From Candidatus Melainabacteria bacterium (GTDB lineage: Bacteria > Cyanobacteriota > Vampirovibrionia > Gastranaerophilales > Gastranaerophilaceae), in NCBI GenBank assembly GCA_003258795.1, contig QHMH01000014.1:1-64000 (forward strand): a stretch of DNA of 64,000 bases, given 5' to 3'. Numbering within the stretch: the stretch's first letter is position 1; every line of letters starts with the position of its first letter. The position numbers and the translations under genes are program-made. Below the pieces are notes generated by a model. It made no database searches and was not told where the DNA came from. It worked only from the letters and a program-made list of their open reading frames with translations. Positions 40,666 through 48,987 of the stretch are shown piece after piece.

Positions 40666-41508
40666 ATGAAAACATTTACTACTGAAACGAATTCGCTAAC
40701 AGCGTTAAACAATCTTTTTATAGAGTTAACAGCACAAAATTGTAACAGACGTTGCAAACATTGCTACATCGATTTCCCATTTCAAAAAAATGTCAAAGAT
40801 TTTATTTCAATTGATAAAATAAGAGATGCGCTAAATGATTTAAAAAATGAAAATGTTCAAATAATATATTTGACTGGTGCCGAACCTATGACACATCCTG
40901 ACTTTAATGCAATTTTGAGGTTGTGTTTAAAAAAAGCTGCTGTTTGTATTTGTACAAATGCATCTTTTATAAATGAAAAAAAAGCCAGATTTTTAAAAAA
41001 AGTTGAGGGTGAAGGTGAAAATGAAATTATTTTTAAATTAAGTCTTGACCACTACGATGAAATGAAAAATGATGAGATTAGATGCAGAGGTGCATATAGA
41101 GAAACATTAAATGCAATAAAAAATCTTATTAAATACGATTTTAATCCAATAATTAGCGTAGTTAACTATTACAATGAGCCAGAACCTATTTTAGTTAAAC
41201 AGTACAAAAAAATTTTCGATAAAATTGGATTTAAAATCTCTTCAATAAATTTACAAATAAATCAGTATCACGATAGATATAAAGATTGGCCTGAAAATGA
41301 AATTATCAAGGCTGACAAAAAATATGATTGTAGTTGTGGCAGAATATTGACTAAAAAAGGTGTTTATACATGTCCTTTTCTGTCAAATGATCATAGGGGT
41401 TGGTCAGGTTGTGATTTTAAAAACTTTTCTGTAAAAAATTCGCTTGAATCAGAATTTTGTCACACTTGTGCTCATAATAAAAATAAAATTTTCGGACTTA
41501 ACTTATAA
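40666..41508 (+). CDS. Radical SAM protein with C-terminal cysteine cluster
   Basis: It has 280 residues. CNRRCKHC at residues 26-33 is the CxxxCxxC cluster that binds the SAM 4Fe-4S centre. YLTGAEPMTHPDF near 69-81 is the usual second motif, with Ala replacing the second Gly of GGEP. The last 60 residues hold six or more cysteines (CSCGRIL, CPF, SGCDF, CHTC), like a SPASM or twitch auxiliary cluster. Such enzymes often modify peptides or small molecules. No precursor peptide gene is obvious nearby. CTGGAG precedes the ATG. Confidence 0.82.
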   Translation: MKTFTTETNSLTALNNLFIELTAQNCNRRCKHCYIDFPFQKNVKDFISIDKIRDALNDLKNENVQIIYLTGAEPMTHPDFNAILRLCLKKAAVCICTNASFINEKKARFLKKVEGEGENEIIFKLSLDHYDEMKNDEIRCRGAYRETLNAIKNLIKYDFNPIISVVNYYNEPEPILVKQYKKIFDKIGFKISSINLQINQYHDRYKDWPENEIIKADKKYDCSCGRILTKKGVYTCPFLSNDHRGWSGCDFKNFSVKNSLESEFCHTCAHNKNKIFGLNL

Positions 41509-41511
41509 ATT

Positions 41512-42084
41512 TTATTGTTCGATATAAACAGTTACTTTCAAAACCCCTAAAACAATCTTTTTATTTTTAATATACGGTTCTATTTCGAGGTTGTTAATTG
41601 TAATCAGGTAAGGATAACGGATTAAATCCATTAAAAGATTTTTTAATGATGTATAATCCCCAACCAATCCTAATGTTAATTGACAACCTAAATATTTTCC
41701 AGAAGATTTTGATACAATTTCATCTGTCTGTACATCATAGTTATAGTCTATCGAATAGATCTTTAGATTGTTTTCTTTTGTCATATTTATAACATCATCT
41801 ACCATCAATAAATATTGAGTTTCTTGAGAATCAAATTTAATTTCTGGTTTGTAGATATTTTTTATTTTTACAGTTGTCTGTTTTGCAGCAGCAACTTCCT
41901 CTCTCATTTTATCAAGTTTTTTCTCTACTCGTTCTAACTCTACAGTCCTTTTTGCGATTTTTCTTTCAGTCCTTATTAAATCGGTAATCTGAGGAATAAT
42001 TTGCATCAGCAACCAAACAAAAGCAACAAAAATTATTGTTGAATAAAATATGGCTTCTTTATATTTTAAAATTTGTTTTAACAT
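41512..42084 (-). CDS. pilO: PilO-like type IV pilus assembly protein
   Basis: It has 190 residues with one N-terminal membrane helix (about 13-30), a coiled coil (about 40-68) and a small ferredoxin-like periplasmic domain (LTLGLVGDYTSLKNLLMDL, INNLEIEPY). This is the layout of PilO, the inner-membrane alignment component of type IV pili or type II secretion. It follows the PilM/PilN-like gene by 9 nt. The sequence is divergent, so the assignment leans on architecture and context. Confidence 0.72.
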   Translation of the reverse strand: MLKQILKYKEAIFYSTIIFVAFVWLLMQIIPQITDLIRTERKIAKRTVELERVEKKLDKMREEVAAAKQTTVKIKNIYKPEIKFDSQETQYLLMVDDVINMTKENNLKIYSIDYNYDVQTDEIVSKSSGKYLGCQLTLGLVGDYTSLKNLLMDLIRYPYLITINNLEIEPYIKNKKIVLGVLKVTVYIEQ

Positions 42085-42093
42085 TAAATTCCC

Positions 42094-44028
42094 CTAAAAT
42101 TTTTCAATCTTTTTCAAATTCGGCGGTAATTTTTCTCCGTCAGAAGAAGTTGTAGAATTAGCCTTTTGTTTTGTGTCAGCATTTTTTGTTGTATCTGTTT
42201 TTTTTGTTGAGTCAGTTTTCTTTGCAGAATCAGCATCTTTTTCAACCTCTTCTATGGAGTTTCCAGCAGGAGGTACTGAAACTGTAACTCTTGATTTTGG
42301 ATTAGATACTATTTCTTCAGCTTTTTCTTCTCCCAAGTTAAACACAGATCTAACTAAATTATTTTTGCCCATTTCTGGAGCAGAAGTTATTTCAAATTTA
42401 TACAAAGATTCAGGAATTTGAGCTAAAGAAACAAAATTGTCCAAAGGCTCATCAGTAAAGCTCAATTTTGATAAAGTTAAACTGTTGTTATCTCCAACAA
42501 GTTTTAAGTTTTTATAGAAATCGTAAATTACATGAGTTGAAGTTGCAACCCCAACCATAAGAAATCCAGCATCACTATCTTCCATATGAGTAATCCACAA
42601 ATTTTTAGGAACAATTTCACCTAAAGTTGAATATTGGAATAGAGTTTTTTTGTTTTGTTTTATGATTTTATCAATCATCGTGTCAATATCAAAATATGCT
42701 TGTTTATTTGTTTCTGATAAATCGCTTATCTGCCTATTGATAGCTTCAATATTTGCAGCAAGAGAATTAGATTTATCAAGTTCTTTTGGCAAAATCCATT
42801 GTCCAATAATTAAATAAACGAGCAACAATGGTATTAGCATTATGCTACCGAGAATAAGCGCTAATTTTCTTACTGAAGATTTTGTTAAGCTAATTTCCAA
42901 ATTACCGAGGTTAACTTTTAGGTTACCTACTGCAAAATCTGAAACTTCACGTTCTGCAACTGTTTCTCTTATGAAGTTCAATTTTATTGGAAAATTGTTG
43001 TATGCATAAGCTGCTGTACCAATTGCAGAAAGTGTAATTTGTTCTGCAATTTCTGGCAAAATGTCTAATGATGTCTGCATTAGAGCATTTTGGGAATACT
43101 TATTGCAATCAATAAACTGTATCATTTGATGAGAATTTATTTGATTTGATAATAATTCTGCACTTACAAGATCTGTTTCTGAAACTAATATCAATGAAGT
43201 TGAATCTTCTCTATTTAAAATTTCTGATGATGAAGACGAAATTGCATTATAAATTTCATCATCTTGGAACGATTTCATCGCCAAAGGTTCTTCAAAATAG
43301 TCAATTGGAGTTGTTCCATTCATTGTCAAAATAGAGTAACTATTTTGAGCAATAATCATAAGTTGCCAAATAACACCATCTTTTAGCTGATTTTCAATTA
43401 AACCTAAATAAGACAAACCTCTTAGAATGGAAACGTGCGAATCTTCAATTGATATAAACTTACAGCCAATGTTTTGACAAGCTTCAATAATGCCATCAAC
43501 AACATCTTTTTGTATTGCTGCATATACCAAAGAATTTGGCTTTGTTTTATCTCTCCTGTCTTTGGTTAAAGAATCCCAAGTTACTAACGGTTCATTGGAT
43601 TTAAAAATGTAAGATTGTTCCACTTCTGATAAGATAACGTTTTTTATCATATCTTCTTGCAATATTCCTGGAACTTCAATTAACCCAAAGTAGATGTTTT
43701 GCAAACTTAAAACGACGTTACTTGTTGGTGAAATATCAAATTCTTCAAAAAATTCTGTCAAATCTTTTGCAAATTCATTGTAATTATAAATCTTTCTGTT
43801 TGAAGAATCGTATTCTAATGGTTTATTTGCATATTTTGTTACAATTCCAGCAACGTTATCAATTTCAACCAATTCCAAACCTAAATTTGAAGAAAAAGAA
43901 ATTGTTACGGTTTTCTTTGTACTTGCTCCCATCTGGGATAGGAAATTTTCAAATACTGCCTTTACTTCTGGTGGCACTTGAAAACTCTTTATTTTTGATT
44001 GTATATTTTCTGCTAAATTTTCAAACAT
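42094..44028 (-). CDS. PilM-PilN fusion-like type IV pilus assembly protein
   Basis: It has 644 residues. The N-terminal about 350 residues have the actin-like PilM pattern (VTISFSSNLGLELVEID, VVLSLQNIYFGLIEVPG, EVEQSYIF, SIEDSHVSILRGLSYLG). A membrane helix follows (about 388-410), then a coiled coil and a periplasmic domain like PilN (LWITHMEDSDAGFLMVGVATSTHVIYDFYKNLK has the PilN/GspL-like layout). In most bacteria PilM and PilN are separate genes. The C-terminal 70 residues are a disordered Lys/Asp/Thr repeat tail (KKTDSTKKTDTTKNAD). PilO follows. No secretin or ATPase gene is in this window. Confidence 0.72.
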   Translation of the reverse strand: MFENLAENIQSKIKSFQVPPEVKAVFENFLSQMGASTKKTVTISFSSNLGLELVEIDNVAGIVTKYANKPLEYDSSNRKIYNYNEFAKDLTEFFEEFDISPTSNVVLSLQNIYFGLIEVPGILQEDMIKNVILSEVEQSYIFKSNEPLVTWDSLTKDRRDKTKPNSLVYAAIQKDVVDGIIEACQNIGCKFISIEDSHVSILRGLSYLGLIENQLKDGVIWQLMIIAQNSYSILTMNGTTPIDYFEEPLAMKSFQDDEIYNAISSSSSEILNREDSTSLILVSETDLVSAELLSNQINSHQMIQFIDCNKYSQNALMQTSLDILPEIAEQITLSAIGTAAYAYNNFPIKLNFIRETVAEREVSDFAVGNLKVNLGNLEISLTKSSVRKLALILGSIMLIPLLLVYLIIGQWILPKELDKSNSLAANIEAINRQISDLSETNKQAYFDIDTMIDKIIKQNKKTLFQYSTLGEIVPKNLWITHMEDSDAGFLMVGVATSTHVIYDFYKNLKLVGDNNSLTLSKLSFTDEPLDNFVSLAQIPESLYKFEITSAPEMGKNNLVRSVFNLGEEKAEEIVSNPKSRVTVSVPPAGNSIEEVEKDADSAKKTDSTKKTDTTKNADTKQKANSTTSSDGEKLPPNLKKIEKF

Positions 44029-44205
44029 TATTTTTTAATTATTTTTTTTTTACTCAATATATATAAATTATTATACACATATAACATAAAGTTGGAATAA
44101 TGTAAATTTATATTTCATCCATATAGAGGTTTTTTTTGAGTCCGAATTTTGTAAAAATCAGACAGGAAAGAGAAAGTTTAAAATAAGAATATATAGGAGG
44201 ACATT

Positions 44206-44598
44206 ATGAAAAAAATAACAAACTTACTGGCAGCAGTAGTACTTGTTTCTGGAATAAGTGGTTGTGCTTTTGCTGATGGAAATGCTTTTACTCCACTTGA
44301 TTTTAACAATACAACATCTACTTATTCAACGACTAAAGCTCCTTCTACGGTTAATGCTGCAACAGAGGATGCAATAGGAAATGAAAACATTCAAAATGCT
44401 ATAACAGAAATTGACAGTGCACAAGCTGGAATTAAAACAGATTTGGTTAACTATAAAGCAAAATATTCAGACGTTGATGCCCAATATAAGCTAATTAAAA
44501 ATGAAAGATCAGTACTAAAAAAACAAGTTAAAGCAATTGAAAAAAGAATAAAAGAGCTTGACAAAGCAAAAGAAAAAATAAGAAAAAATATGATTTAA
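44206..44598 (+). CDS. Small exported coiled-coil protein
   Basis: It has 130 residues. The N-terminal signal (residues 1-24) can be read as a lipobox, GISGC with Cys 20, or as a type-I site after AFA. A Thr/Ser/Asn-rich linker follows, then a highly charged coiled coil (about 65-130, KQVKAIEKRIKELDKAKEKI). It is likely an envelope-anchored helical protein. AGGAGG precedes the ATG. The upstream DNA does not match the regulon element. Confidence 0.75.
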   Translation: MKKITNLLAAVVLVSGISGCAFADGNAFTPLDFNNTTSTYSTTKAPSTVNAATEDAIGNENIQNAITEIDSAQAGIKTDLVNYKAKYSDVDAQYKLIKNERSVLKKQVKAIEKRIKELDKAKEKIRKNMI

Positions 44599-44616
44599 GC
44601 CTTATTTGAAATAGAA

Positions 44617-44652
44617 GCAAAAAAAAAGAACCGTTAGGTTCTTTTTTTTTGC
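44617..44652. terminator. Bidirectional terminator
   Basis: GCAAAAAAAAAGAACC pairs with GGTTCTTTTTTTTTGC around a GTTA loop. It serves the coiled-coil gene and the convergent rpsT. Confidence 0.85.
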
Positions 44653-44671
44653 TTTGACAATAATTTAAATT

Positions 44672-44941
44672 CTATTTGTTTGCCATTTTATTTAAAGCAA
44701 TAACTAATCTTGATTTTTTTCTTGCAGCTGTATTTTTGTGCAAGATACCTTTAACAACTGCTTTATCACAAAGTTGGTAAACTTTAGATACAGCACTTGC
44801 TAAAGCTGCTTTGTCTTCACTTGTAGCAAGATTTAATGCTTTTTTTACGGCAGTCTTGATTGAAGATCTGAATGAAATGTTTCTTTCAGCATTTCTTTGT
44901 GCTATCAAGACTCTCTTTTTTGAAGATTTAATATTTGCCAT
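44672..44941 (-). CDS. rpsT: Ribosomal protein S20
   Basis: It has 89 residues with the family start ANIKSSKKRVLIAQRNAERN, the SSIKTAVKKAL segment and the basic KNTAARKKSRLVIALNKMANK end. It binds 16S rRNA early in small-subunit assembly. GGAAAGGA precedes the ATG. It is a single-gene unit. Confidence 0.96.
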   Translation of the reverse strand: MANIKSSKKRVLIAQRNAERNISFRSSIKTAVKKALNLATSEDKAALASAVSKVYQLCDKAVVKGILHKNTAARKKSRLVIALNKMANK

Positions 44942-45007
44942 TTTTCGTTCCTTTCCAAATTTAAGGCTAATGACACCTTTACTCGGATGATTCTTGTGAG
45001 TGTCTTT

Positions 45008-45036
45008 ATACTAAAATAAAAAATTTTTAAATGCAA
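45008..45036 (-). promoter_or_regulatory. rpsT promoter candidate
   Basis: On the minus strand TTGCAT (45031-45036) and TAGTAT (45008-45013) are 17 nt apart. The -35 is identical to that of rpmE. Confidence 0.5.
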
Positions 45037-45191
45037 GCAAATTTATTAAACAAACGTAGTATAAAAAATAAAAATCTAATACTTTCTTCTTAAATATTTC
45101 TATTTAACCATGGTGAATTTTAAATAAAGAGTTTGTTCAATATTTTTTAACCAATTCGAAGTTTATCATGGGTCGTGTGAGGAGTAAGGTT

Positions 45192-46076
45192 ATGAAGAAA
45201 ATTATTTTGGTAATGATGTTTTGTGTTTGCAGTAGTGTCTGCGCAAGAAACTATTCTGTTATAGATGGAATGGAAAAATCGCTTTTTGGTATGACCTACC
45301 CAGAACAAGATAACAAAACAAGAATTGAGCGATTAGAGAAAAATATATATGGTGCAACACAAAGCGGTAATATTGATCAACGAATTTCAAAATTATCAAC
45401 AGATTTATCTGCGGATTTGATTGGAAAAGAAATTGCGCCTAAAAAAGATACATTTGAAGATTACGAAGAAGAAATTTCTCCTGATAATTCAGTAGATTAT
45501 CCAATAATAAATGAGCTCGAAAAAACCGTATATAATAAAGAATTTAAAAACAAGGAAATTAAGCAAAGATTATCCAATTTAGAAAAAAGTTTATTTAAAA
45601 AAACATATGACAATGAGGATTTGAGCACAAGAACAGACAGATTAAAAAATTCCTTAAGAGTTAAAACGATACAAGAAGAGAATGATTATACGGATTTCGC
45701 AAATTCCTATGATTATCAAGCTAAAATGCCATCAAGATACGAGGATTTTGAATATTCAACCTCAAAATATTCTGATAAGTCATACAAAAAATATGATGCA
45801 AAAGTCGTAAAAATCTTAAATGCTCTTGAAAAGAAAATTCTAAATAGAACATATGCAAATCAAAACGAGGAAGAAAGACTCGAAAGACTTGAAGAAGCAA
45901 TGTTTAGCACCTCTTTTCCTCAAGACTCAATGGAAATTAGGCTTGAAAGACTTGCAAGCGCTTGGCAAGCTACTAAAACTTCAAAGAAATATGATAGTAA
46001 TAAATTTTCACAACATATGGCAACCGCCATGCAAGTAGGAGCTTTTTTACTTATGATATTGGCAATGGTTTTATAA
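45192..46076 (+). CDS. Exported repeat protein with C-terminal membrane helix
   Basis: It has 294 residues from ATG 45192, which has GAGGAG 8 nt upstream; the frame extends 8 codons further without support. A signal peptide (residues 1-18) is followed by about six copies of a short repeat of the form LEkxxxxxxYxxxxxxxRixrLE (for example ELEKTVYNKEFKN, NLEKSLFKKTYDN, ALEKKILNRTYAN, RLEEAMFSTSFPQ). The repeats are interrupted by acidic and Tyr-rich linkers. A final hydrophobic segment (about 278-294) ends the protein. I do not know the function; an envelope scaffold is plausible. Confidence 0.75.
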   Translation: MKKIILVMMFCVCSSVCARNYSVIDGMEKSLFGMTYPEQDNKTRIERLEKNIYGATQSGNIDQRISKLSTDLSADLIGKEIAPKKDTFEDYEEEISPDNSVDYPIINELEKTVYNKEFKNKEIKQRLSNLEKSLFKKTYDNEDLSTRTDRLKNSLRVKTIQEENDYTDFANSYDYQAKMPSRYEDFEYSTSKYSDKSYKKYDAKVVKILNALEKKILNRTYANQNEEERLERLEEAMFSTSFPQDSMEIRLERLASAWQATKTSKKYDSNKFSQHMATAMQVGAFLLMILAMVL

Positions 46077-46077
46077 A

Positions 46078-46105
46078 AAAAGCGAGAGAAATTTTCTCTC
46101 GCTTT
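46078..46105. terminator. Bidirectional terminator
   Basis: AAAGCGAGAGAAA and its complement form a perfect stem between the repeat protein gene and the convergent speD. Confidence 0.75.
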
Positions 46106-46125
46106 ACTCTTTATTAAATCCTAAA

Positions 46126-46572
46126 CTAATACTGTTCTGCTAATTCGAAAGGAACAGGCGCAACAGTCAATGTTTCAGCATCAATAATTCCTCTTTTTAA
46201 CGCAGTGTATGAAGAGTTTTTAGATGCAAAACTCTTTCTTAAATATTCAAACGCAACAGTCGGATCACACTTCGAACCACAAGTGAACAAGTCAACTGCA
46301 GCATATCCCAATTCAGGCCATGTGTGTATTGCCAAATGGCTTTCTGCAATAATTATAACCCCGCTTACACCATAAGGGTTGAACATATGAAAACACTTCT
46401 GGACAATAGTAGCACCACATTCCAATGCCGACTCTACCATAAGTCTTTCAACAGATTCTAAACTATTTAAAATATTAGGATCGCATTCAAAAAATTCTGC
46501 TAAGACATGCTGTCCTAAATGTATTTGTTTTTCGCCATTTTTAATGACCTCAAATGGGGAATTTATTGCCAA
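46126..46572 (-). CDS. speD: S-adenosylmethionine decarboxylase proenzyme
   Basis: It makes decarboxylated SAM for spermidine synthesis. It has about 148 residues of the small bacterial class. ESHLAIHTWPELGYAAVDLFTCG holds the self-cleavage Ser (in SESHL-like context, here AESHL) and the active-site His and Cys. LGQHVLAEFFECD is the usual N-terminal block. I chose TTG 46572 because a perfect AGGAGG is 8 nt upstream. A GTG at 46597-46599 opens the same frame and would place AGGAGG inside the gene. The Ser of the ESH motif, where pyruvoyl forms, is present. Confidence 0.9.
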   Translation of the reverse strand: MAINSPFEVIKNGEKQIHLGQHVLAEFFECDPNILNSLESVERLMVESALECGATIVQKCFHMFNPYGVSGVIIIAESHLAIHTWPELGYAAVDLFTCGSKCDPTVAFEYLRKSFASKNSSYTALKRGIIDAETLTVAPVPFELAEQY

Positions 46573-46720
46573 TTCATGTGCCTCCTGTCGGTTTTTCACC
46601 TTTCTAATTTCTTACAGAATATATGATACAACTAAAAAACAAGAAAAAAATTTTTATTTCCAATTTAGCATTAAATCTTAAGTTTTTTTTACATTTCTTC
46701 AAATTATTTATAAACAAAAA

Positions 46721-46738
46721 GAGGGGTTATCCCCCCTC
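46721..46738 (-). terminator. Terminator of the sigma factor gene
   Basis: On the minus strand GAGGGG, a 6-nt loop and CCCCTC are followed by TTTTTGTTT, 29 nt past the stop codon. Confidence 0.75.
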
Positions 46739-46766
46739 AACAAATTTGCGTGTGCAGCCCCGAAAT

Positions 46767-47654
46767 TTAGTGTAAATAACAAGCCAAAACTTCTTGACCG
46801 ATATTTGAAGAACGCATTCTTCTTAATGCTCTCAATTCAGTTTGACGAATACATTCTTTTGTTACACCGTAAAGAGAGCCGATTTCTTCCAATGTCTTCT
46901 TTGCGAAATTGCCTAAGCCGTATCTCATTTGTACTACACTTTGTTCTCTGTCTTTAAGTACAGAAATAACTTTTTCTATATCTTTTTTCAAACATTCAAA
47001 TTCTACACTTGAATAAACATCTGCATTTTTATCTTCAAGAATGTCTGCAACATCCATATCTTTTTTGTCTTCGCTTGTGAAACCACCTTCAATAGAAATT
47101 GTTTTTGAATAAGCACTTAAATATGTTTCAATTTTGTCAACAGGTACATTTATTCTTTCAGCAACATCTTCATTTTTAACTTTGCAGTTATATTCTCTTT
47201 CCATTTCTTCTTTTACTTTAGAGAATTTTGACAATGTTTCTTGAATATAAACAGGTATTTTCATGCAATGACCTTGTTCAGAAATAGCTTTAAACATTGC
47301 TTGCTTAATCCACCAACTTGCATAAGTTGAAAATTTATATCCCAACTTCCAATTGAATTTTTCAACTGCAACCATAAGTCCCAAATTACCTTCTTGGATT
47401 AAATCAATCATAGGTATTTTTGAAACATGAATTGCTTTTTTAGCAATTGTTAAAACTAATTTTAAATTAGCCTCAACCAATTTTCTTTTTGCTTCAAAGT
47501 CCCCTTCTTGAGCCTTTTTCGCAAGAACTTTTTCTTCTGTTGCGGAAATTGATCTTATATGAGAAATTCTTCTCAAATAACAAGTAAGCATATCATCAGA
47601 ATTGCTTGCAGAATTTGAAGTCGTTGACTTCATCAAAACTTCTTCTCTCATCAT
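46767..47654 (-). CDS. Sigma-70 family alternative sigma factor (group 2-like)
   Basis: It has 295 residues. Region 1.2/2.1 is DMLTCYLRRISHIRSISATEE and ANLKLVLTIAKKA. Regions 2.2-2.4 run from IPMIDLIQEGNLGL through FSTYASWWIKQAM. Region 3 follows, and region 4 ends TLEEIGSLYGVTKECIRQTE. It is far shorter than a primary sigma and lacks region 1.1. At positions equivalent to E. coli sigma-70, Thr440 reads Phe (KQAMFK), Arg584 reads Lys, Arg586 Cys and Ile590 Thr; Gln437, Glu585, Arg588 and Gln589 are kept. So promoter choice is likely shifted. AGGAG lies about 9 nt before the ATG. Its upstream DNA carries a copy of the regulon element. A Ser/Asn-rich N-terminus precedes region 1.2. Confidence 0.9.
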   Translation of the reverse strand: MMREEVLMKSTTSNSASNSDDMLTCYLRRISHIRSISATEEKVLAKKAQEGDFEAKRKLVEANLKLVLTIAKKAIHVSKIPMIDLIQEGNLGLMVAVEKFNWKLGYKFSTYASWWIKQAMFKAISEQGHCMKIPVYIQETLSKFSKVKEEMEREYNCKVKNEDVAERINVPVDKIETYLSAYSKTISIEGGFTSEDKKDMDVADILEDKNADVYSSVEFECLKKDIEKVISVLKDREQSVVQMRYGLGNFAKKTLEEIGSLYGVTKECIRQTELRALRRMRSSNIGQEVLACYLH

Positions 47655-47785
47655 ACGGGGTAACTCCTATCACTAAACTACACACACACTATTCGAAATA
47701 TCCTCATCCATTTTGTTCCATGCAAAATAGCACGACAAAACGAACATCTCTCTTAAACACTACAACCAATAACTCTACACTGGGG

Positions 47786-47822
47786 TACACATGTAGTATA
47801 TAATGATTTTTTAAAAATTTCA
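47786..47822 (-). promoter_or_regulatory. Shared regulon promoter element (copy 7, sigma gene, spacing 20)
   Basis: On the minus strand TGAAATTTTT (47822 downward) is followed 20 nt later by TATACTACATGTGTA. The ACATGTGTA core equals that of copies 1 and 6. It lies about 146 nt before the sigma start codon, so a long leader or an extra promoter is possible. Confidence 0.5.
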
Positions 47823-47897
47823 ATACTATATGAAGAAATATTACAAATGTAGTTTTTATAATCGTTCAAAAACTGTTGATATAAAAGGAATTTAAGG

Positions 47898-47937
47898 GTG
47901 TAAAAATTTTTATGTTTTAGCGCTAAAAATATTACAC
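47898..47937. repeat. Nested inverted repeat at the end of the SIS gene
   Basis: GTGTAA and TTACAC flank a central TTTTAGCGCTAAAA palindrome. It may be the terminator of the SIS gene or an operator in the sigma upstream region. The function is unclear. Confidence 0.35.
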
Positions 47938-48984
47938 TTCTGTTACAATTTTATGTAAGCCTTTTGGTCTGTCAACATTTCTTCCGAGTTTTTCTGCAAT
48001 TCGTAGTGCTAAAATTTGAATGATAACGAGGTTTGAAAATAGTTTTAAGATGTAATCTTCATCTTTTATTTCTAAATCCACGTTGTAGCTTGTATTTATT
48101 CTATTAGTTGATTTACCAATTACACAAATAGGTGGGTTGTATTCATTTTTAATCTTTTCAAGATTTTTTATTGCAAGATATGAAAGTTCTTCAGATGAAA
48201 TATAAACTAAAACGGTTTTTTTATTGTTTAAGACCGCAAGATGCCCATGCATAAACTCTCCGAGAACATGTGACATGACGTTTATATAAGATGTTTCCTT
48301 AATTTTTAAGCAAGCTTCTTTTGCGAGGGCATATGATACTCCGTCAGCAACAATAACGATATCTTTGTATTTGTATAAAAATTTTGCAAGGCTTTTGATT
48401 TTAAGTTCAAGATTAAGAGTTTGTCTAATAATATCTGGAAGTCTTTCAAGATTTCTTATATGTTCTGAAACTTTAAGCCCTTTTTTTAGTGCAAATTTTA
48501 TAGCAAGAATGTAAAGACATAGCATTTGAGCTGTAAGAGCTTTTGTTGAAGCTATACTATTTTCAGTTCCAGCCATGCAATTTATCTTATAGTCGGCAGC
48601 GTTCCATATTGTAGAGTTTTCCACATTAGTAACGCAAAGAGTTTTCATTCCAAGTTGTTGAACTTTATTCAAACAGCTTAATGTGTCTGTTGTTTCGCCA
48701 GATTGAGTTATAAAAATATATAAAACGTCATGCGGAACGACTTTTTTTAGTAGAAATTCACTTGAATAAATTGCTCTTGCTTCAATTTGAGCGACATCTC
48801 CAAAAATTTCTGCAGCGCATCTTGCACAATGATAAGAAGAGCCAGAAGCAACCAAAATAATTTTTTCTGCAATATCTGGAGAATCCATTGTGACAGTTTG
48901 TTTGTCATAAAGATATCTCTCGATAATATGCTCCATTATTTCGGGTTGTTCCGAAATTTCTGTTTCCATGTGAGTTTTTTTCAT
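47932..48984 (-). CDS. Double-SIS sugar isomerase (GlmS isomerase-domain-like)
   Basis: It has 350 residues with two SIS domains. METEISEQPEI near the start, GSSYHCARCAAE, ITQSGETTDTL, STKALTAQ, GEFMHGHLAVL and DRPKGLHKIVTEV at the C-terminus parallel the isomerase half of GlmS. The N-terminal glutaminase domain (Cys1) is absent, so it should use free ammonia or act as a deaminase or isomerase on an amino or ketose phosphate sugar (AgaS-like). It starts 3 nt after gatB ends, in one operon with it. The exact substrate is open. Confidence 0.85.
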   Translation of the reverse strand: MKKTHMETEISEQPEIMEHIIERYLYDKQTVTMDSPDIAEKIILVASGSSYHCARCAAEIFGDVAQIEARAIYSSEFLLKKVVPHDVLYIFITQSGETTDTLSCLNKVQQLGMKTLCVTNVENSTIWNAADYKINCMAGTENSIASTKALTAQMLCLYILAIKFALKKGLKVSEHIRNLERLPDIIRQTLNLELKIKSLAKFLYKYKDIVIVADGVSYALAKEACLKIKETSYINVMSHVLGEFMHGHLAVLNNKKTVLVYISSEELSYLAIKNLEKIKNEYNPPICVIGKSTNRINTSYNVDLEIKDEDYILKLFSNLVIIQILALRIAEKLGRNVDRPKGLHKIVTEV

Positions 48985-48987
48985 ATT

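Noticed and set aside
44101..44205. Regulon element upstream of the small exported coiled-coil gene
   Set aside because: CGAATTTTG is present, but no CTTTATA-like box lies 20-21 nt downstream.
45100..45180. Regulon element upstream of the exported repeat protein
   Set aside because: GTGAATTTT is present but the position 21 nt downstream reads TTCAATATT, not the second box.
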